Positions 16,968 to 26,381 of a stretch of DNA of 64,000 bases are shown piece by piece. Position 1 is the first letter of the stretch, and the number at the start of each line of letters is the position of its first letter. A model generated the notes under the pieces. The model did not search any database and was not told where the DNA came from. It was given only the letters and a program-made list of their open reading frames with translations. The DNA is from SW4 sp042466115 (GTDB taxonomy: Bacteria; Pseudomonadota; Alphaproteobacteria; Rhodobacterales; Rhodobacteraceae): the NCBI RefSeq assembly GCF_042466115.1, contig NZ_JAXHBQ010000001.1, positions 3,038,001 through 3,102,000 on the forward strand, given 5' to 3'. A program made the translations under genes and the position numbers.

Positions 16968-17984
16968 ATGCCAGCCCCCTTTACCACTTTGGATGAATTT
17001 CGCGCCACCCTTGCCACGGCCCCCGCGGCTGATGAAACGGCGCGCGCCGGGGCCGAGACCCGCAATGGCCAGTTGACCAAACCACCGGGCGCTTTGGGGC
17101 GGCTTGAAGATATTGCGATCTGGTATGGCGCATGGCGCAGCACGGACCGCCCCGAAATAAACAACCCGCAAGTAATTGTTTTTGCTGGAAACCATGGCGT
17201 TTGTGCGCAGGGCGTGTCTGCCTTCCCGCCCGAAGTCACCGTGCAAATGGTTGCCAACTTCGAACATGGCGGCGCTGCAATCAACCAGCTTTCCAAAGCA
17301 TTTGGCGCGCGCATGGATGTCCATGCCTTGTCCCTCGACACCCCCACCGCAGATTTCACCACCGGCCCGGCGATGTCGGAGGATGAAGTGATCGCCGCCC
17401 TGCGCACGGGGTGGGACGCCGTTGATCAATCCGCCGACCTGCTGGTCACAGGCGAAATGGGAATTGGCAACACAACGTCTGCCGCTGCCATCGCAACGGC
17501 GCTGTTTGGCGGTGACGCCGCTGACTGGACAGGGCGGGGCACCGGCGTTGACGACGCGGGCCTTGCGCGCAAGATCGATGTTGTCACGCGCGGGCTGGCC
17601 GCAAATCCGGAAGCCGCCAGTGATCCGTTGCAGGCGCTCCGCTGTCTTGGCGGGCGCGAACTTGCGGCTATGGCGGGGGCAATTGCTGCCGCACGTGCCT
17701 ATTCCATTCCGGTGATTCTTGACGGGTTCATCTGCACCGCCGCCGCTGCGACTTTGGCGCAGGCGCAGGACGGCGCGCTGGATCACACGGTCGCAGGGCA
17801 TCAAAGTGCGGAAGGGGCGCACGCAGCATTGTTGGCCAAAATCGGCAAGGAACCGTTGTTGCAACTTGGCCTGCGGCTGGGCGAAGGATCGGGCGCGGCC
17901 CTTGCGATTGGCATCCTCAAGGGCGCTGTCGCCTGCCATTCCGGCATGGCCACCTTTGCCGAGGCAGGCGTCGCCGCTGGCTAG
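16968..17984 (+). CDS. cobT: Nicotinate-nucleotide--dimethylbenzimidazole phosphoribosyltransferase
   Basis: 338 residues from ATG 16968 (GCGAGGA five bases upstream); an in-frame ATG at 16947 is possible. Makes alpha-ribazole phosphate from NaMN and dimethylbenzimidazole. 'TKPPGALGRLEDIA', 'GEMGIGNTTSAAA' and the C-terminal 'LGEGSGAALA' with the catalytic Glu are all present. Divergent partner of cobS. Its stop overlaps the convergent Kef antiporter stop by four bases. Confidence 0.94.
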   Translation: MPAPFTTLDEFRATLATAPAADETARAGAETRNGQLTKPPGALGRLEDIAIWYGAWRSTDRPEINNPQVIVFAGNHGVCAQGVSAFPPEVTVQMVANFEHGGAAINQLSKAFGARMDVHALSLDTPTADFTTGPAMSEDEVIAALRTGWDAVDQSADLLVTGEMGIGNTTSAAAIATALFGGDAADWTGRGTGVDDAGLARKIDVVTRGLAANPEAASDPLQALRCLGGRELAAMAGAIAAARAYSIPVILDGFICTAAAATLAQAQDGALDHTVAGHQSAEGAHAALLAKIGKEPLLQLGLRLGEGSGAALAIGILKGAVACHSGMATFAEAGVAAG

Positions 17985-19882
17985 GCCTTGGGGCGCCCGC
18001 CTGCGGCGCCCTTTTTCACCTGATCGGCGTCAAGTTTGGCGGTCAGCTCTGTCTCGAGCGCCTTGTTCATTTCGCGCGCGCGCGCCACGTAGGCGGCGTT
18101 TTGTTCAATCGGCACATCGGGTTTCCACAACTCGGCAAGATCGCGCAGGGACGCGCGATCCTGATGGTAGAACGCCATTTCGGCTTCATTCGCCTCGAAT
18201 TCGGAAAGGCCCATGTTCTCAAGCACATAGCGCCCCGCCCGCAGCGAGCTGTCGAACATTTCGCGCACGATGTCATTCGCGCCTGCCTGAAACAGTTCGT
18301 AGACATGGGTGCGGTCCTGGGCACGTGCGACGATGTGCAAATCGGGGCGTTCCTTGCGGGCATAACTGACCAGCCGGATCGCCGCCGCGCGATCATCCAG
18401 CGCGACAACCAACACGGTCGCATCGTCAAGGCCCGCAGCATGCAGCAGGTCGGGGCGGGTCGGATCACCAAAGAATCCCTTGAACCCGAAGGTGCGCATG
18501 GTCTGGACTGTCGCCAGATTGTTGTCGATCACCACGGTGCTGAACCCTGACGCCTGCACAAGCCGGTTCACAACCTGTCCAAAGCGCCCGATTCCGGCAA
18601 TGATCACCTGCCCGACCTCGTCGATTTCATCCTCGGGGTGGTCGTGATCACCGGCCATGTTCCGGCTGAGCAATTCAAAGACGATGAACAACAGCGGCGT
18701 GACCAGCATCGACAGGGCAACGACCAGCAACAGGGTTTCCGACAGCCCCTGGCCCAGCACCCCCTGTTGCAATGAAAACGAGATCAGCACAAAACCGAAC
18801 TCACCCGCCTGCGCAAGGCCCAGCGTGAACAGCCAGCGGTCGCGCCCGTGCAGTTTGAACAGGCGGGCCAGCAGATACAGCACCGCGCCCTTGGTCACGA
18901 TCACGCCTGCGGTCAGACCCATGATGCGCGTGGGATCACCATATAGAACTGCAAAGTTGATCCCCGCCCCGACCGTAATAAAGAACAGCCCCAGCAGCAG
19001 ACCCTTGAAGGGTTCAAGATCGCTCTCGAGTTCGTGGCGGAATTCGGAGTTGGCCAGCACGACACCGGCCAGAAATGTGCCAAGCGCGGGCGACAGGCCG
19101 ACCAACCCCATCAGCACGGCAATTGACACGACCATCAGCAGGGCCAGTGCCGTATACATTTCGCGCAGACGCGCGTGGTGGATGTAGCGAAACACCGGAC
19201 GTGTCAGAAAAATGCCAGCCAGAATGATCACCGCAACCGCGCCCAGCGTCACAAGGGTCACGCCCCAACCGGGCAGGCCGTCAACAAGGCTCAGGCTGGC
19301 GTGACTTGCATCCGCGTGGTGTTCGTCTGCCAGTTGCATCGACCCGTCCGGCGCCAGTGCCACAGGCGAACTGATCACCAATAGCGGCAAAAGTGCCAGC
19401 ATCGGGATGACAGCGATATCCTGCGTGAGCAGCACCGAAAACGTTGATCTGCCACCGCCTGTCTGCATCAACCCCTTTTCAGACAGGGTCTGCAAAACGA
19501 TAGCCGTGGAGGACAGCGCAAAGATCATGCCAACGGCCAGCGCCGTGGGCCAGGCCAGCCCAAGGACCATGCCTGCGGCCATGATCAGCGCCGTTGTCAG
19601 CCAGATCTGCGCGCCGCCAAGGCCGATCAGCCGGTGCCGCATGTCCCAAAGCGCGCGCGGTTCAAGCTCCAGCCCGATCAGGAACAGCATCATCACGACG
19701 CCAAATTCGGCAAAATGCTGCAAATCCTGCGTTTCCGTGCCGACCAACCCCAACACGGGGCCAATCACGATCCCCGCAAGCAGATAACCCAGCACCGATC
19801 CAAGCCCAAGGCGCGCAGCCAAGGGCACGGCAATGACGGCCGCGCCAAGATAGATCGTTGCTTGGAACAGAAAGCTTTCCAT
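17981..19882 (-). CDS. CPA2 monovalent cation:proton antiporter (KefB/KefC-like)
   Basis: 633 residues: about 12-13 membrane helices (1-385) with CPA2 features, then an RCK_N/TrkA-N domain (about 405-525, 'VIIAGIGRFGQVVNRLVQASGFSTVVIDNN', Rossmann nucleotide-binding loop) and a charged cytoplasmic tail ending in Lys/Ala. This is the KefB/C architecture: K+ efflux against H+ gated by nucleotide or glutathione adducts. No KefF/KefG partner is next to it. A link with gor at 8 kb through glutathione is biochemical, not genetic. Confidence 0.9.
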   Translation of the reverse strand: MESFLFQATIYLGAAVIAVPLAARLGLGSVLGYLLAGIVIGPVLGLVGTETQDLQHFAEFGVVMMLFLIGLELEPRALWDMRHRLIGLGGAQIWLTTALIMAAGMVLGLAWPTALAVGMIFALSSTAIVLQTLSEKGLMQTGGGRSTFSVLLTQDIAVIPMLALLPLLVISSPVALAPDGSMQLADEHHADASHASLSLVDGLPGWGVTLVTLGAVAVIILAGIFLTRPVFRYIHHARLREMYTALALLMVVSIAVLMGLVGLSPALGTFLAGVVLANSEFRHELESDLEPFKGLLLGLFFITVGAGINFAVLYGDPTRIMGLTAGVIVTKGAVLYLLARLFKLHGRDRWLFTLGLAQAGEFGFVLISFSLQQGVLGQGLSETLLLVVALSMLVTPLLFIVFELLSRNMAGDHDHPEDEIDEVGQVIIAGIGRFGQVVNRLVQASGFSTVVIDNNLATVQTMRTFGFKGFFGDPTRPDLLHAAGLDDATVLVVALDDRAAAIRLVSYARKERPDLHIVARAQDRTHVYELFQAGANDIVREMFDSSLRAGRYVLENMGLSEFEANEAEMAFYHQDRASLRDLAELWKPDVPIEQNAAYVARAREMNKALETELTAKLDADQVKKGAAGGRPKA

Positions 19883-19947
19883 GGAGCCTTATCGGTTGAG
19901 GGGCGTGCCACAACGCATTGGCCCGATGTGTATCAGCGGTGCCACGC

Positions 19948-22782
19948 CTAGCCGCTGGGCATTTCCAGTTGAACCGTGCGTCCGCGTTTTGTGTAGTTCA
20001 GCGAACTGTCACCGATGGATTGCACGCGCCCGCCATCCAGACGGTCGCCGACACCCACGCGCACAAGGCGACCATTGCTCATGCGGACCAAGGCGCGGCG
20101 TGCATCGGGCGTGCCAAAGACGCCGATCAGGCTTATGTCGCGCAGGTTCAGCGCGCCTTCCAGCGTTGCGGCCTGCGCAACCCCGCCGGAAATCGGCCCG
20201 CTTGGTGCAACGGTTTGCGGCGCGACAACGGCCACTTGTTGCGCGACACGGGCCTGATTTTCACGCGCGCGGGTCACAACGCGGGCAAAGTTGCGGGGCC
20301 GGGTATCGGGGCGCAACGATGCGGTGATCGCCTGCGGCGTGGGGTTGACGATCAGGCTGGGCGCGGGTGCGGTCTGTGCTGTTTGGGCCGCGGCAATGGC
20401 GGCGGCAACTTCGGGTGCAATTTCCAGGGTCGGCGGTTCGGCGGCGGTCGGAACTTCGACTTCGGGGTCGGGTTCAGGTGCCGGTTCTGGCGCAGGGGCC
20501 AGACCGGCAGGGCGCAGGCGCGGGCGGAACCCCGACAGGCGCGCATCAGGTTCGGGCGCGGCGGCCGCCAAGGGCGCAATCCCTTCGGGGCGGGTTTGCG
20601 GGCGCAGCGTGGTCAGGGCAACGCCACCGGCTGTTGCAGGGTCTTGGGGCGCGGCTTCGGCCGTGTCAGCCACGGCGCTTTCGGGTCGCGTGCGGGGCCG
20701 CAGTGTTGGTTCAACCGGCGCGGCGGATACAAAATCCGGCGTCGTCTCGACGTCCGGCGTGACTTCGGGCGCGGTGACAACCTCTGGTGCAACAGTGCCG
20801 GGACGCACCGGTGGCAAGACCGGCGGGCGGCCCGCGATCACGATGATACCGTCCGGCGTCAACGCCCCTTCGGGCGTGGCCAGAACAAAACCGCGATCAT
20901 CGCGCGGGAAATCGGTGCCGGGCGCGGGCGGATTGACGGGTGCAAGATAGGCCCCATCCTGCGCGGCCAGCGAAAAGTCAGGTATTTCAGGTGTTTGCTG
21001 ACGTTCGATGGGCCGGGTCGCGGCAACGGCTACGGTATCTATGTTATCGGTGCGCGGTGTCAGGGGTATGCGGGGGGCCCTTTGCCAAACGCCTGTTGCG
21101 GCGTAAATGCGCTGAGCTTCGGCGGGGCTGAGGACCTGTCCCACCGGCGCGGCTTCGGGGGCGTCTGGCGTCACTGCTACATCGGTGCCGCCTTGCCCCA
21201 TGTCACCGCTGTCATCCAGGCCGGCCACCCCCGATGCCGGATCAACGTCGGAAGGTATGACGGGCTCTGCAACCGGATCGGTTGCGGCTGTTTCCACGGT
21301 GCCGCGGTTGAACCAACCTGCCAAACCGTCCTCGGACACGATGGCGGCAAAGGCGGCCACGGCGATCAGGAACAGCAGCAAAACTGCGGTCAGGATCAGC
21401 CCCAGAAAGCGTGGCTTGCCGCCAACAACGACCTTGGGTTTTGTCTTGGCGGGCTTGCGCGCGCCAAAGACGGTCATCCGGCTTTTTTCGTCCGGTTGTG
21501 CGGGGGCATCTGCCGCGCCTGATTTTTCGGCGCGTTCCTTGCGGCGGCTGCGAAACAGGCCGGGCTTGTCGGCCTTTTCAGGATCAGGCGCGCGGGCGGG
21601 GGCGGCCAGCGGGGCGGGGGCGGACAGCGGCGCTGGCGCGGTGGTGGGCGCAGGGGCCGTGTCGTCAGTGGTTTCAGGTTGTTCGGGCGTATCGCCCTTT
21701 GGCGCTTGCACCGGCACGATGGTCTCAAAGTGCCGGGCTTCGGCATCTGGCACGGCCGTTTGCGCCACACCTGTCACGGCGGGGGCGGCTGCGGGTTCGG
21801 GCGTATCAGCACGCAATGCGGCAACAGGTGCTGGGGCCACATCGCTGTCATCCACCTTGACGCCGGCAAGCGGCGGCATCGGGCTGGTGTTTTTTCCCTG
21901 CGGCACGGCCAATGGCGGCGGATCCATACGCGTGTCGGCAGCCGGTTGCGCCGCCCGCGCAGGCGCAAACACCGGGGGTGCTTCTGGTGTCGGCGCATCC
22001 TTGGCAGGGGCGGCAAGCGGTGCACGCGGACGGGCGGAAAAGACCGGTTCATCCGAGGCCTCAGACGCCTGTGCGGGCGCGTCCTCGGGCGGTGTTTCAT
22101 CCGGGGCCGAGGCTGCCAGCGCAAGTTCTTCGAACATGCCAGAGGGATCGTTTGGCGTGATGTCGGGTTCGGGTGTCGGGTCTGGGTCCGAAGTGGGCTT
22201 GGGCTCGGGCGGGGTTTCTGCGTCCGGTTCGGGCGCGGCAATAGCTTCTGGTGCACCCGCCGCAATATCTGTAACCCCGATCACGACAACCGCGTCGTCG
22301 TCACGGCTGACATCAAACCCGTCAAGCGCACCAAAAAACGCCTCGCCCACAAAGGTGAACGGTTCGGGCACGGCGGCAAAGCAGACCGGATTGAAATCGT
22401 GCTCGGTTGCGAAAGCGGCCGCCTCGTCGAGGGTTTCACGGGCGACTGCGGCCACATAGGTGCGCCCGCCGCCCTTGGTGAAATCAACCGCCAGATCGGC
22501 CACGCTATAGGGTGTCGTGCCGTCCAGTGCCGCGCGCACATCGTCCAGTTCGGTGCGGGTCGTATCCAGTGCAAGATACTTGATTTGCTCGTTCGGAATC
22601 AGCAGCTTGGTGCGCAAACCATCGGGTTCGATGGTCAGGGCCTGTGCGCGCAATCGGGCCAGCGCGGCGCCCAGATCGTCGACGTCCAGCGCGACTTCGC
22701 CAACAAGGTGCCAGCCCCCCTGCACACGGTGCAGCAGGCGAAGCCCCTCGAACGAAAGTGAAAGTGCGAAATTCGGCGTCAT
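19948..22782 (-). CDS. Large single-pass protein: PilM/GspL-like head, low-complexity linker, GspC/PilP-like tail
   Basis: 944 residues. Residues 1-140 look like the N-terminal actin-like fold of PilM/GspL ('LSLSFEGLRLLHRV... LLIPNEQIKYLAL... TTPYSVADLAVDF'). About 150-430 is Ala/Pro/Glu-rich low complexity. One membrane helix follows ('FLGLILTAVLLLFLIAVAAFAAIV', about 458-481), then a periplasmic Pro-rich part and a C-terminal 70-residue domain ('GALNLRDISLIGVFGTPDARRALVRMSNGRLVRVGVGDRLDGGRV') like the pilot/HR domain of GspC or PilP. No other secretion or pilus gene is nearby. Function unknown; the domain reading is by eye. Confidence 0.6.
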   Translation of the reverse strand: MTPNFALSLSFEGLRLLHRVQGGWHLVGEVALDVDDLGAALARLRAQALTIEPDGLRTKLLIPNEQIKYLALDTTRTELDDVRAALDGTTPYSVADLAVDFTKGGGRTYVAAVARETLDEAAAFATEHDFNPVCFAAVPEPFTFVGEAFFGALDGFDVSRDDDAVVVIGVTDIAAGAPEAIAAPEPDAETPPEPKPTSDPDPTPEPDITPNDPSGMFEELALAASAPDETPPEDAPAQASEASDEPVFSARPRAPLAAPAKDAPTPEAPPVFAPARAAQPAADTRMDPPPLAVPQGKNTSPMPPLAGVKVDDSDVAPAPVAALRADTPEPAAAPAVTGVAQTAVPDAEARHFETIVPVQAPKGDTPEQPETTDDTAPAPTTAPAPLSAPAPLAAPARAPDPEKADKPGLFRSRRKERAEKSGAADAPAQPDEKSRMTVFGARKPAKTKPKVVVGGKPRFLGLILTAVLLLFLIAVAAFAAIVSEDGLAGWFNRGTVETAATDPVAEPVIPSDVDPASGVAGLDDSGDMGQGGTDVAVTPDAPEAAPVGQVLSPAEAQRIYAATGVWQRAPRIPLTPRTDNIDTVAVAATRPIERQQTPEIPDFSLAAQDGAYLAPVNPPAPGTDFPRDDRGFVLATPEGALTPDGIIVIAGRPPVLPPVRPGTVAPEVVTAPEVTPDVETTPDFVSAAPVEPTLRPRTRPESAVADTAEAAPQDPATAGGVALTTLRPQTRPEGIAPLAAAAPEPDARLSGFRPRLRPAGLAPAPEPAPEPDPEVEVPTAAEPPTLEIAPEVAAAIAAAQTAQTAPAPSLIVNPTPQAITASLRPDTRPRNFARVVTRARENQARVAQQVAVVAPQTVAPSGPISGGVAQAATLEGALNLRDISLIGVFGTPDARRALVRMSNGRLVRVGVGDRLDGGRVQSIGDSSLNYTKRGRTVQLEMPSG

Positions 22783-22903
22783 TGCGCGGCTGTATCATCC
22801 CGATGGGTGGGGGAAAAGCGCCCCCTTGCGTTGCCGCAAAGCTATAGCAGGTTTTCGCCAAGTCCAAGCGCCTGCGTGTCTTTTTGTCCAAATCAGATGG
22901 TTT

Positions 22904-22926
22904 GGGGGGCCAATCCGCGGCCCCCC
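22904..22926 (-). terminator. GC hairpin downstream of metY-type gene
   Basis: Perfect 8-bp stem GGGGGGCC (22904-22911) / GGCCCCCC (22919-22926), loop seven bases, starting seven bases after the sulfhydrylase stop on the minus strand. No T tract follows on that strand, so it may protect the 3' end rather than terminate alone. Confidence 0.45.
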
Positions 22927-22932
22927 GAATAC

Positions 22933-24225
22933 TTAGGCGGTCGCTTTGGTCAGTGCCTGATCCAGATCGGCGATCAGATCATCAACACTTTCGATGCCGA
23001 TAGACAGGCGCACAACGTTCGGGCCGGCCCCTGCGGCCTCTTGTTGTTCGGGTGACAGCTGGCGGTGGGTCGTGCTGGCCGAGTGGATAATCAGGCTGCG
23101 CGTGTCGCCAAGGTTGGCAACATGGCTGAAGATTTCCAGTGAATCGACCAGCTTGACGCAGGCATCATAGCCCCCCTTGACCGCAAAGGTGAACAAGGCA
23201 CCCGCACCCTTGGGGCAGACATCCTTGACCCGGCCGTAATAGGGCGAACTTTCCAGCCCCGCATATGTGACGTAATCCACGCGATCATCCGCCTCGAGCC
23301 AATTGGCCACGGCCTGCGCGTTTTGCACATGGCGATCCATGCGCAGGGACAGTGTTTCAATGCCCATCAACGTGTAATGCGCGGCCTGCGGGTTCATCGT
23401 CATGCCCAGATCACGCAGGCCAATCGCGATGGAGTGGAACGTAAAGGCCATCGGCCCAAGTGCCGCGCCAAAGTTCAACCCGTGATAGGCAGGTTCGGGT
23501 TGCGATAGGGACGGGAACTTGTCACTGGCGGTCCAGTCAAACTTGCCCGAATCCACAACGCAGCCACCGGTGACGGTGCCGTTGCCCGTCAGGTACTTGG
23601 TGGTGGAATGCACGACTAGTGTCGCGCCCAGTTCAATCGGGCGGCACAGATACGGCGTGGCCGATGTGTTGTCGATGATCAGGGGCAGGCCTGCCGCATC
23701 GGCAATATCGGCCACGGCGCGCACATCCATGATATAACCGCCGGGGTTGGCAATCGCCTCGCCGAACACCGCACGCGTGTCGTCGTCAATCGCGGCCTTC
23801 ACCGCGTCCAGATCGTCGAAGTCGACGAATTTGGCGGACCAGCCGAAACGTTTGATCGTCTGGCTGAACTGGGTGATCGTGCCACCATAAAGACGGGTCG
23901 AGGCGACAATGTTCTTGCCCGGTCCCATCAGTGGAAACAGCGCCATGATCTGCGCGGCGTGTCCGCTGGAACAGCAAATGGCCCCTGCGCCGCCTTCAAG
24001 GGCGCAAATCCGTTCGGCCAGCGCCGACACCGTCGGGTTGGTCAGGCGCGAATAGATATAGCCGACCTCTTCGAGGTTAAAAAGTTTCGCCGCGTGATCG
24101 GCATCGCGAAACACATAGGCCGTGGTCTGGTAAATCGGCACCTGACGTGCACCGGTGGCGGGGTCGGGGTTTGCACCTGCGTGGATTTGCAGCGTGTCGA
24201 AACCAAGTGATGGCGTGTCGGTCAT
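22933..24225 (-). CDS. metY: O-acetylhomoserine aminocarboxypropyltransferase (sulfhydrylase)
   Basis: 430 residues, PLP-dependent Cys/Met-metabolism family. Makes homocysteine (or methionine) from O-acetylhomoserine and sulfide (or methanethiol). Start 'FDTLQIHAGANPDPATGARQVPIYQTTAYVF', 'YSRLTNPT' and the PLP-lysine segment 'VVHSTTKYLTGNG' (Lys about 210) are characteristic, and the length fits MetY rather than the ~390-residue MetB/MetC. Cytoplasmic. Divergent from the VOC gene. Confidence 0.93.
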   Translation of the reverse strand: MTDTPSLGFDTLQIHAGANPDPATGARQVPIYQTTAYVFRDADHAAKLFNLEEVGYIYSRLTNPTVSALAERICALEGGAGAICCSSGHAAQIMALFPLMGPGKNIVASTRLYGGTITQFSQTIKRFGWSAKFVDFDDLDAVKAAIDDDTRAVFGEAIANPGGYIMDVRAVADIADAAGLPLIIDNTSATPYLCRPIELGATLVVHSTTKYLTGNGTVTGGCVVDSGKFDWTASDKFPSLSQPEPAYHGLNFGAALGPMAFTFHSIAIGLRDLGMTMNPQAAHYTLMGIETLSLRMDRHVQNAQAVANWLEADDRVDYVTYAGLESSPYYGRVKDVCPKGAGALFTFAVKGGYDACVKLVDSLEIFSHVANLGDTRSLIIHSASTTHRQLSPEQQEAAGAGPNVVRLSIGIESVDDLIADLDQALTKATA

Positions 24226-24312
24226 AGGTCTTCTCCCTGATGTTACTTGCCGCTAGGTTTACGGGGAAAGCCGCGCCACCTCAACGCGCGACAGCGCAAA
24301 AGGGAAAATCAC

Positions 24313-24729
24313 ATGCCCCATCCGTTCCATCTGGCCTTTAATGTTCGCGATCTTGACGCCGCACGCGACTTTTATTCCGGTCACTTGGGCGCAATTGAAG
24401 GGCGCAGCACGGCGACATGGGTCGATTTCGACTTTTTTGGCCATCAGCTAAGCCTACATTTGGGCGAACCGATGGCGACAGCCGCGACAGGGCAGGTCGG
24501 TGATCATCGCGTGCCGATGCCGCATTTCGGGATCGTGCTGCCCTTGGGCGACTGGCGCGTGCTGGCCGACCGGTTGGTGGCTCGTAGCACGGATTTCATC
24601 ATTGAACCCTCGGTGCGTTTCAAGGGCGAGCCGGGCGAACAATGGACGATGTTCTTTCGTGATCCGTCTGGAAATCCGATTGAAATCAAGGGGCTGGCCG
24701 ATAACGCCGACATTTTTGCGCGCGCCTGA
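24313..24729 (+). CDS. VOC-family (glyoxalase/dioxygenase fold) protein
   Basis: 138 residues from ATG 24313 (AAAAGGG nearby); the frame upstream to a TTG has no ribosome site. One full VOC module pair: 'HLAFNVRDLDAARDFYSGHLG' at the N-terminus and 'FFRDPSGNPIEIKG' at the C-terminus, including a likely metal-binding His (residue 6) and Glu. This family covers glyoxalases, dioxygenases and resistance proteins, so the substrate is open. Convergent with the glycosyltransferase-like gene. Confidence 0.82.
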   Translation: MPHPFHLAFNVRDLDAARDFYSGHLGAIEGRSTATWVDFDFFGHQLSLHLGEPMATAATGQVGDHRVPMPHFGIVLPLGDWRVLADRLVARSTDFIIEPSVRFKGEPGEQWTMFFRDPSGNPIEIKGLADNADIFARA

Positions 24730-24761
24730 CGTCTTGCGCTCCAAAATACGAAATCCTGCGC

Positions 24762-25763
24762 CTAGCGCATCCAGAAGCCGTTCTTCTTGATCATGTTGCG
24801 CACCTGGCGTTCGCGCGGTGGCATGTCGTTCTGATCAAACAGTGCGCGCACTTTTTCGCCGCGGTTCTGATAGATCATCCGCTTGAACGGCTCATAGTTC
24901 TTCAGCAGCTTCTTGATCTTGTTGGGTGTTGCGACCGCTTCCAGCGCCTGCACCACATGATCGCTTTCGCGCGCATATAGCAGCGGCAGCATCCGGTAAT
25001 GGCAGGTTACATCGCCGTCCAGTCCATCCAGTTCCGGCCCCGGTCGGCCACCACCTAAGGAATGAATGACCAGCGGCAGCGCCACCTGATCCAGCCATGG
25101 ATCAAGCGATTGCAGCACCAGTTCTTCGGGGCGGTCATCACGGATCGCCAAGGCATATTCCAGAAACCTAGCGCGAAATGCAGCCGGGTCCGCGCCATAA
25201 AACCATCCGGCGTTGAAATAAAGGTAGCGTTCCCAGTATTCATCGGGTTGTGACAGGTCCAGCGTGCTGTCAAACGCCAGCCCGAACTTGTCATAAAGCG
25301 ACTTCCACGTTTTCGTGTAACCGGGCCAATACAGTTCTTCTTCAGGCCAGGTGCCGGTTCGGCGCATGGAGGCGGCGGGGCGCGCAAAGTCGAATTGCAC
25401 TTTTGCGATATCGCCCGTGATCAGCGTATCCGTGTCAAAGAACACAAATGGTTCGCCTGCGGGCAGGGTGGACAACCCTTCGATCTTGTTGCCATAGGGG
25501 TAATCCTGCCCGAAATGTTCGTTTTCAAACGGCACGATTTCGGCGCCCATTTCTTCCAACGCGGCGCGCACATCGCCGGTGATGCGGGTTTCGCCTTTCC
25601 ACATGGGACCGGGTTGCGGTTCGGCCACAATCACGCGGCCGTCAAACGCAGGGGAATAGGCGCGCAGTGACGCCACGAACAACAACGCCTCGTATTGCAG
25701 CCGTCCGTTCTGGCCGATGACCATGATATTGAAACGCTGGCCTGTTTTTGCCTTTCGCGCCAT
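24762..25763 (-). CDS. Glycosyltransferase-like protein with DxD motif
   Basis: 333 residues from ATG 25763, which has GAGGGA about ten bases upstream; longer starts exist to 25844. The N-terminal half has a nucleotide-sugar-transferase feel ('FNIMVIGQNGRLQYEALLFVASLRAYSP') and 'GEPFVFFDTDTLITGDI' carries a DxD at about residue 110, the usual metal/nucleotide-sugar ligand of GT-A enzymes. No signal peptide. Family assignment is by motif only. Divergent from the hypothetical at 25845. Confidence 0.6.
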   Translation of the reverse strand: MARKAKTGQRFNIMVIGQNGRLQYEALLFVASLRAYSPAFDGRVIVAEPQPGPMWKGETRITGDVRAALEEMGAEIVPFENEHFGQDYPYGNKIEGLSTLPAGEPFVFFDTDTLITGDIAKVQFDFARPAASMRRTGTWPEEELYWPGYTKTWKSLYDKFGLAFDSTLDLSQPDEYWERYLYFNAGWFYGADPAAFRARFLEYALAIRDDRPEELVLQSLDPWLDQVALPLVIHSLGGGRPGPELDGLDGDVTCHYRMLPLLYARESDHVVQALEAVATPNKIKKLLKNYEPFKRMIYQNRGEKVRALFDQNDMPPRERQVRNMIKKNGFWMR

Positions 25764-25844
25764 ACTCGCTTTGTCCCTCATATTTCGGGGCAGTATAGAT
25801 TGAGAAACCGCGCGGCAAAAGCCGTGCCGAGAGGAGATTTGCAC

Positions 25845-26378
25845 GTGTTTGAATTATTCCTGCCTTATGTCATCGGCATCGCCCTTGGAATCGAGCCATC
25901 GCCCCCGCTTGATGGCAATGACACCGAGATTGCGGAACTGGTCCCCGAACTTGATCCGATCGACGAAGGGTCGGGTGATGGTCTGGAAGGGCGCGAACCC
26001 GAACCACAGGTGCCAACAGGCCAATACACGACCGCGATCGAGGTCCGCCCGATCTTGGGGATGACCAAATCCAACTGGGTCGCCGTGCGCAACTATGACG
26101 GGCAGGATCTGGTCTATTTCACACATCTGATGAGCTGGCGCTGCGGGCTGTGGGAGGTGCGCTATGGCATCAACGGCGAACCGGCCAATACCACTGTGCC
26201 GATGGAGCCGTGCAACACCGAGTTTGCCCAACCCAACGCGATGATAGATATCGAAAATTTTCTGCCCTACATCACGCTGCCACCTGAATCTGTTCAAAGC
26301 ATTTATGTGGAAATCACCTATGACGATGGCACCTCTGATTTCGCGCAGTTCAACCGCAACGAGGTGCTTATTCCCTGA
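25845..26378 (+). CDS. Conserved-type hypothetical protein
   Basis: 177 residues from GTG 25845 with GAGGAG eight bases upstream. It opens with a short hydrophobic stretch ('FELFLPYVIGIALGI') followed by an acidic, Pro-rich linker ('PELDPIDEGSGDGLEGREPEPQ') and a compact C-terminal domain with two Cys. I do not recognise the family. Possibly membrane-attached or exported. It ends three bases before the convergent BNR gene. Confidence 0.6.
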   Translation: MFELFLPYVIGIALGIEPSPPLDGNDTEIAELVPELDPIDEGSGDGLEGREPEPQVPTGQYTTAIEVRPILGMTKSNWVAVRNYDGQDLVYFTHLMSWRCGLWEVRYGINGEPANTTVPMEPCNTEFAQPNAMIDIENFLPYITLPPESVQSIYVEITYDDGTSDFAQFNRNEVLIP

Positions 26379-26381
26379 CTT

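Noticed and set aside
21185..22459. Plus-strand frame of 424 codons rich in Ala/Gly/Ser
   Set aside because: Antisense of the low-complexity linker of the 944-residue protein; no ribosome site or motif.
24226..24312. SAM-II-like riboswitch upstream of the sulfhydrylase gene
   Set aside because: The leader has a TAAACCTAGCGG stretch vaguely like SAM-II, but the conserved first stem and loop are not there. A covariance-model search would settle it.
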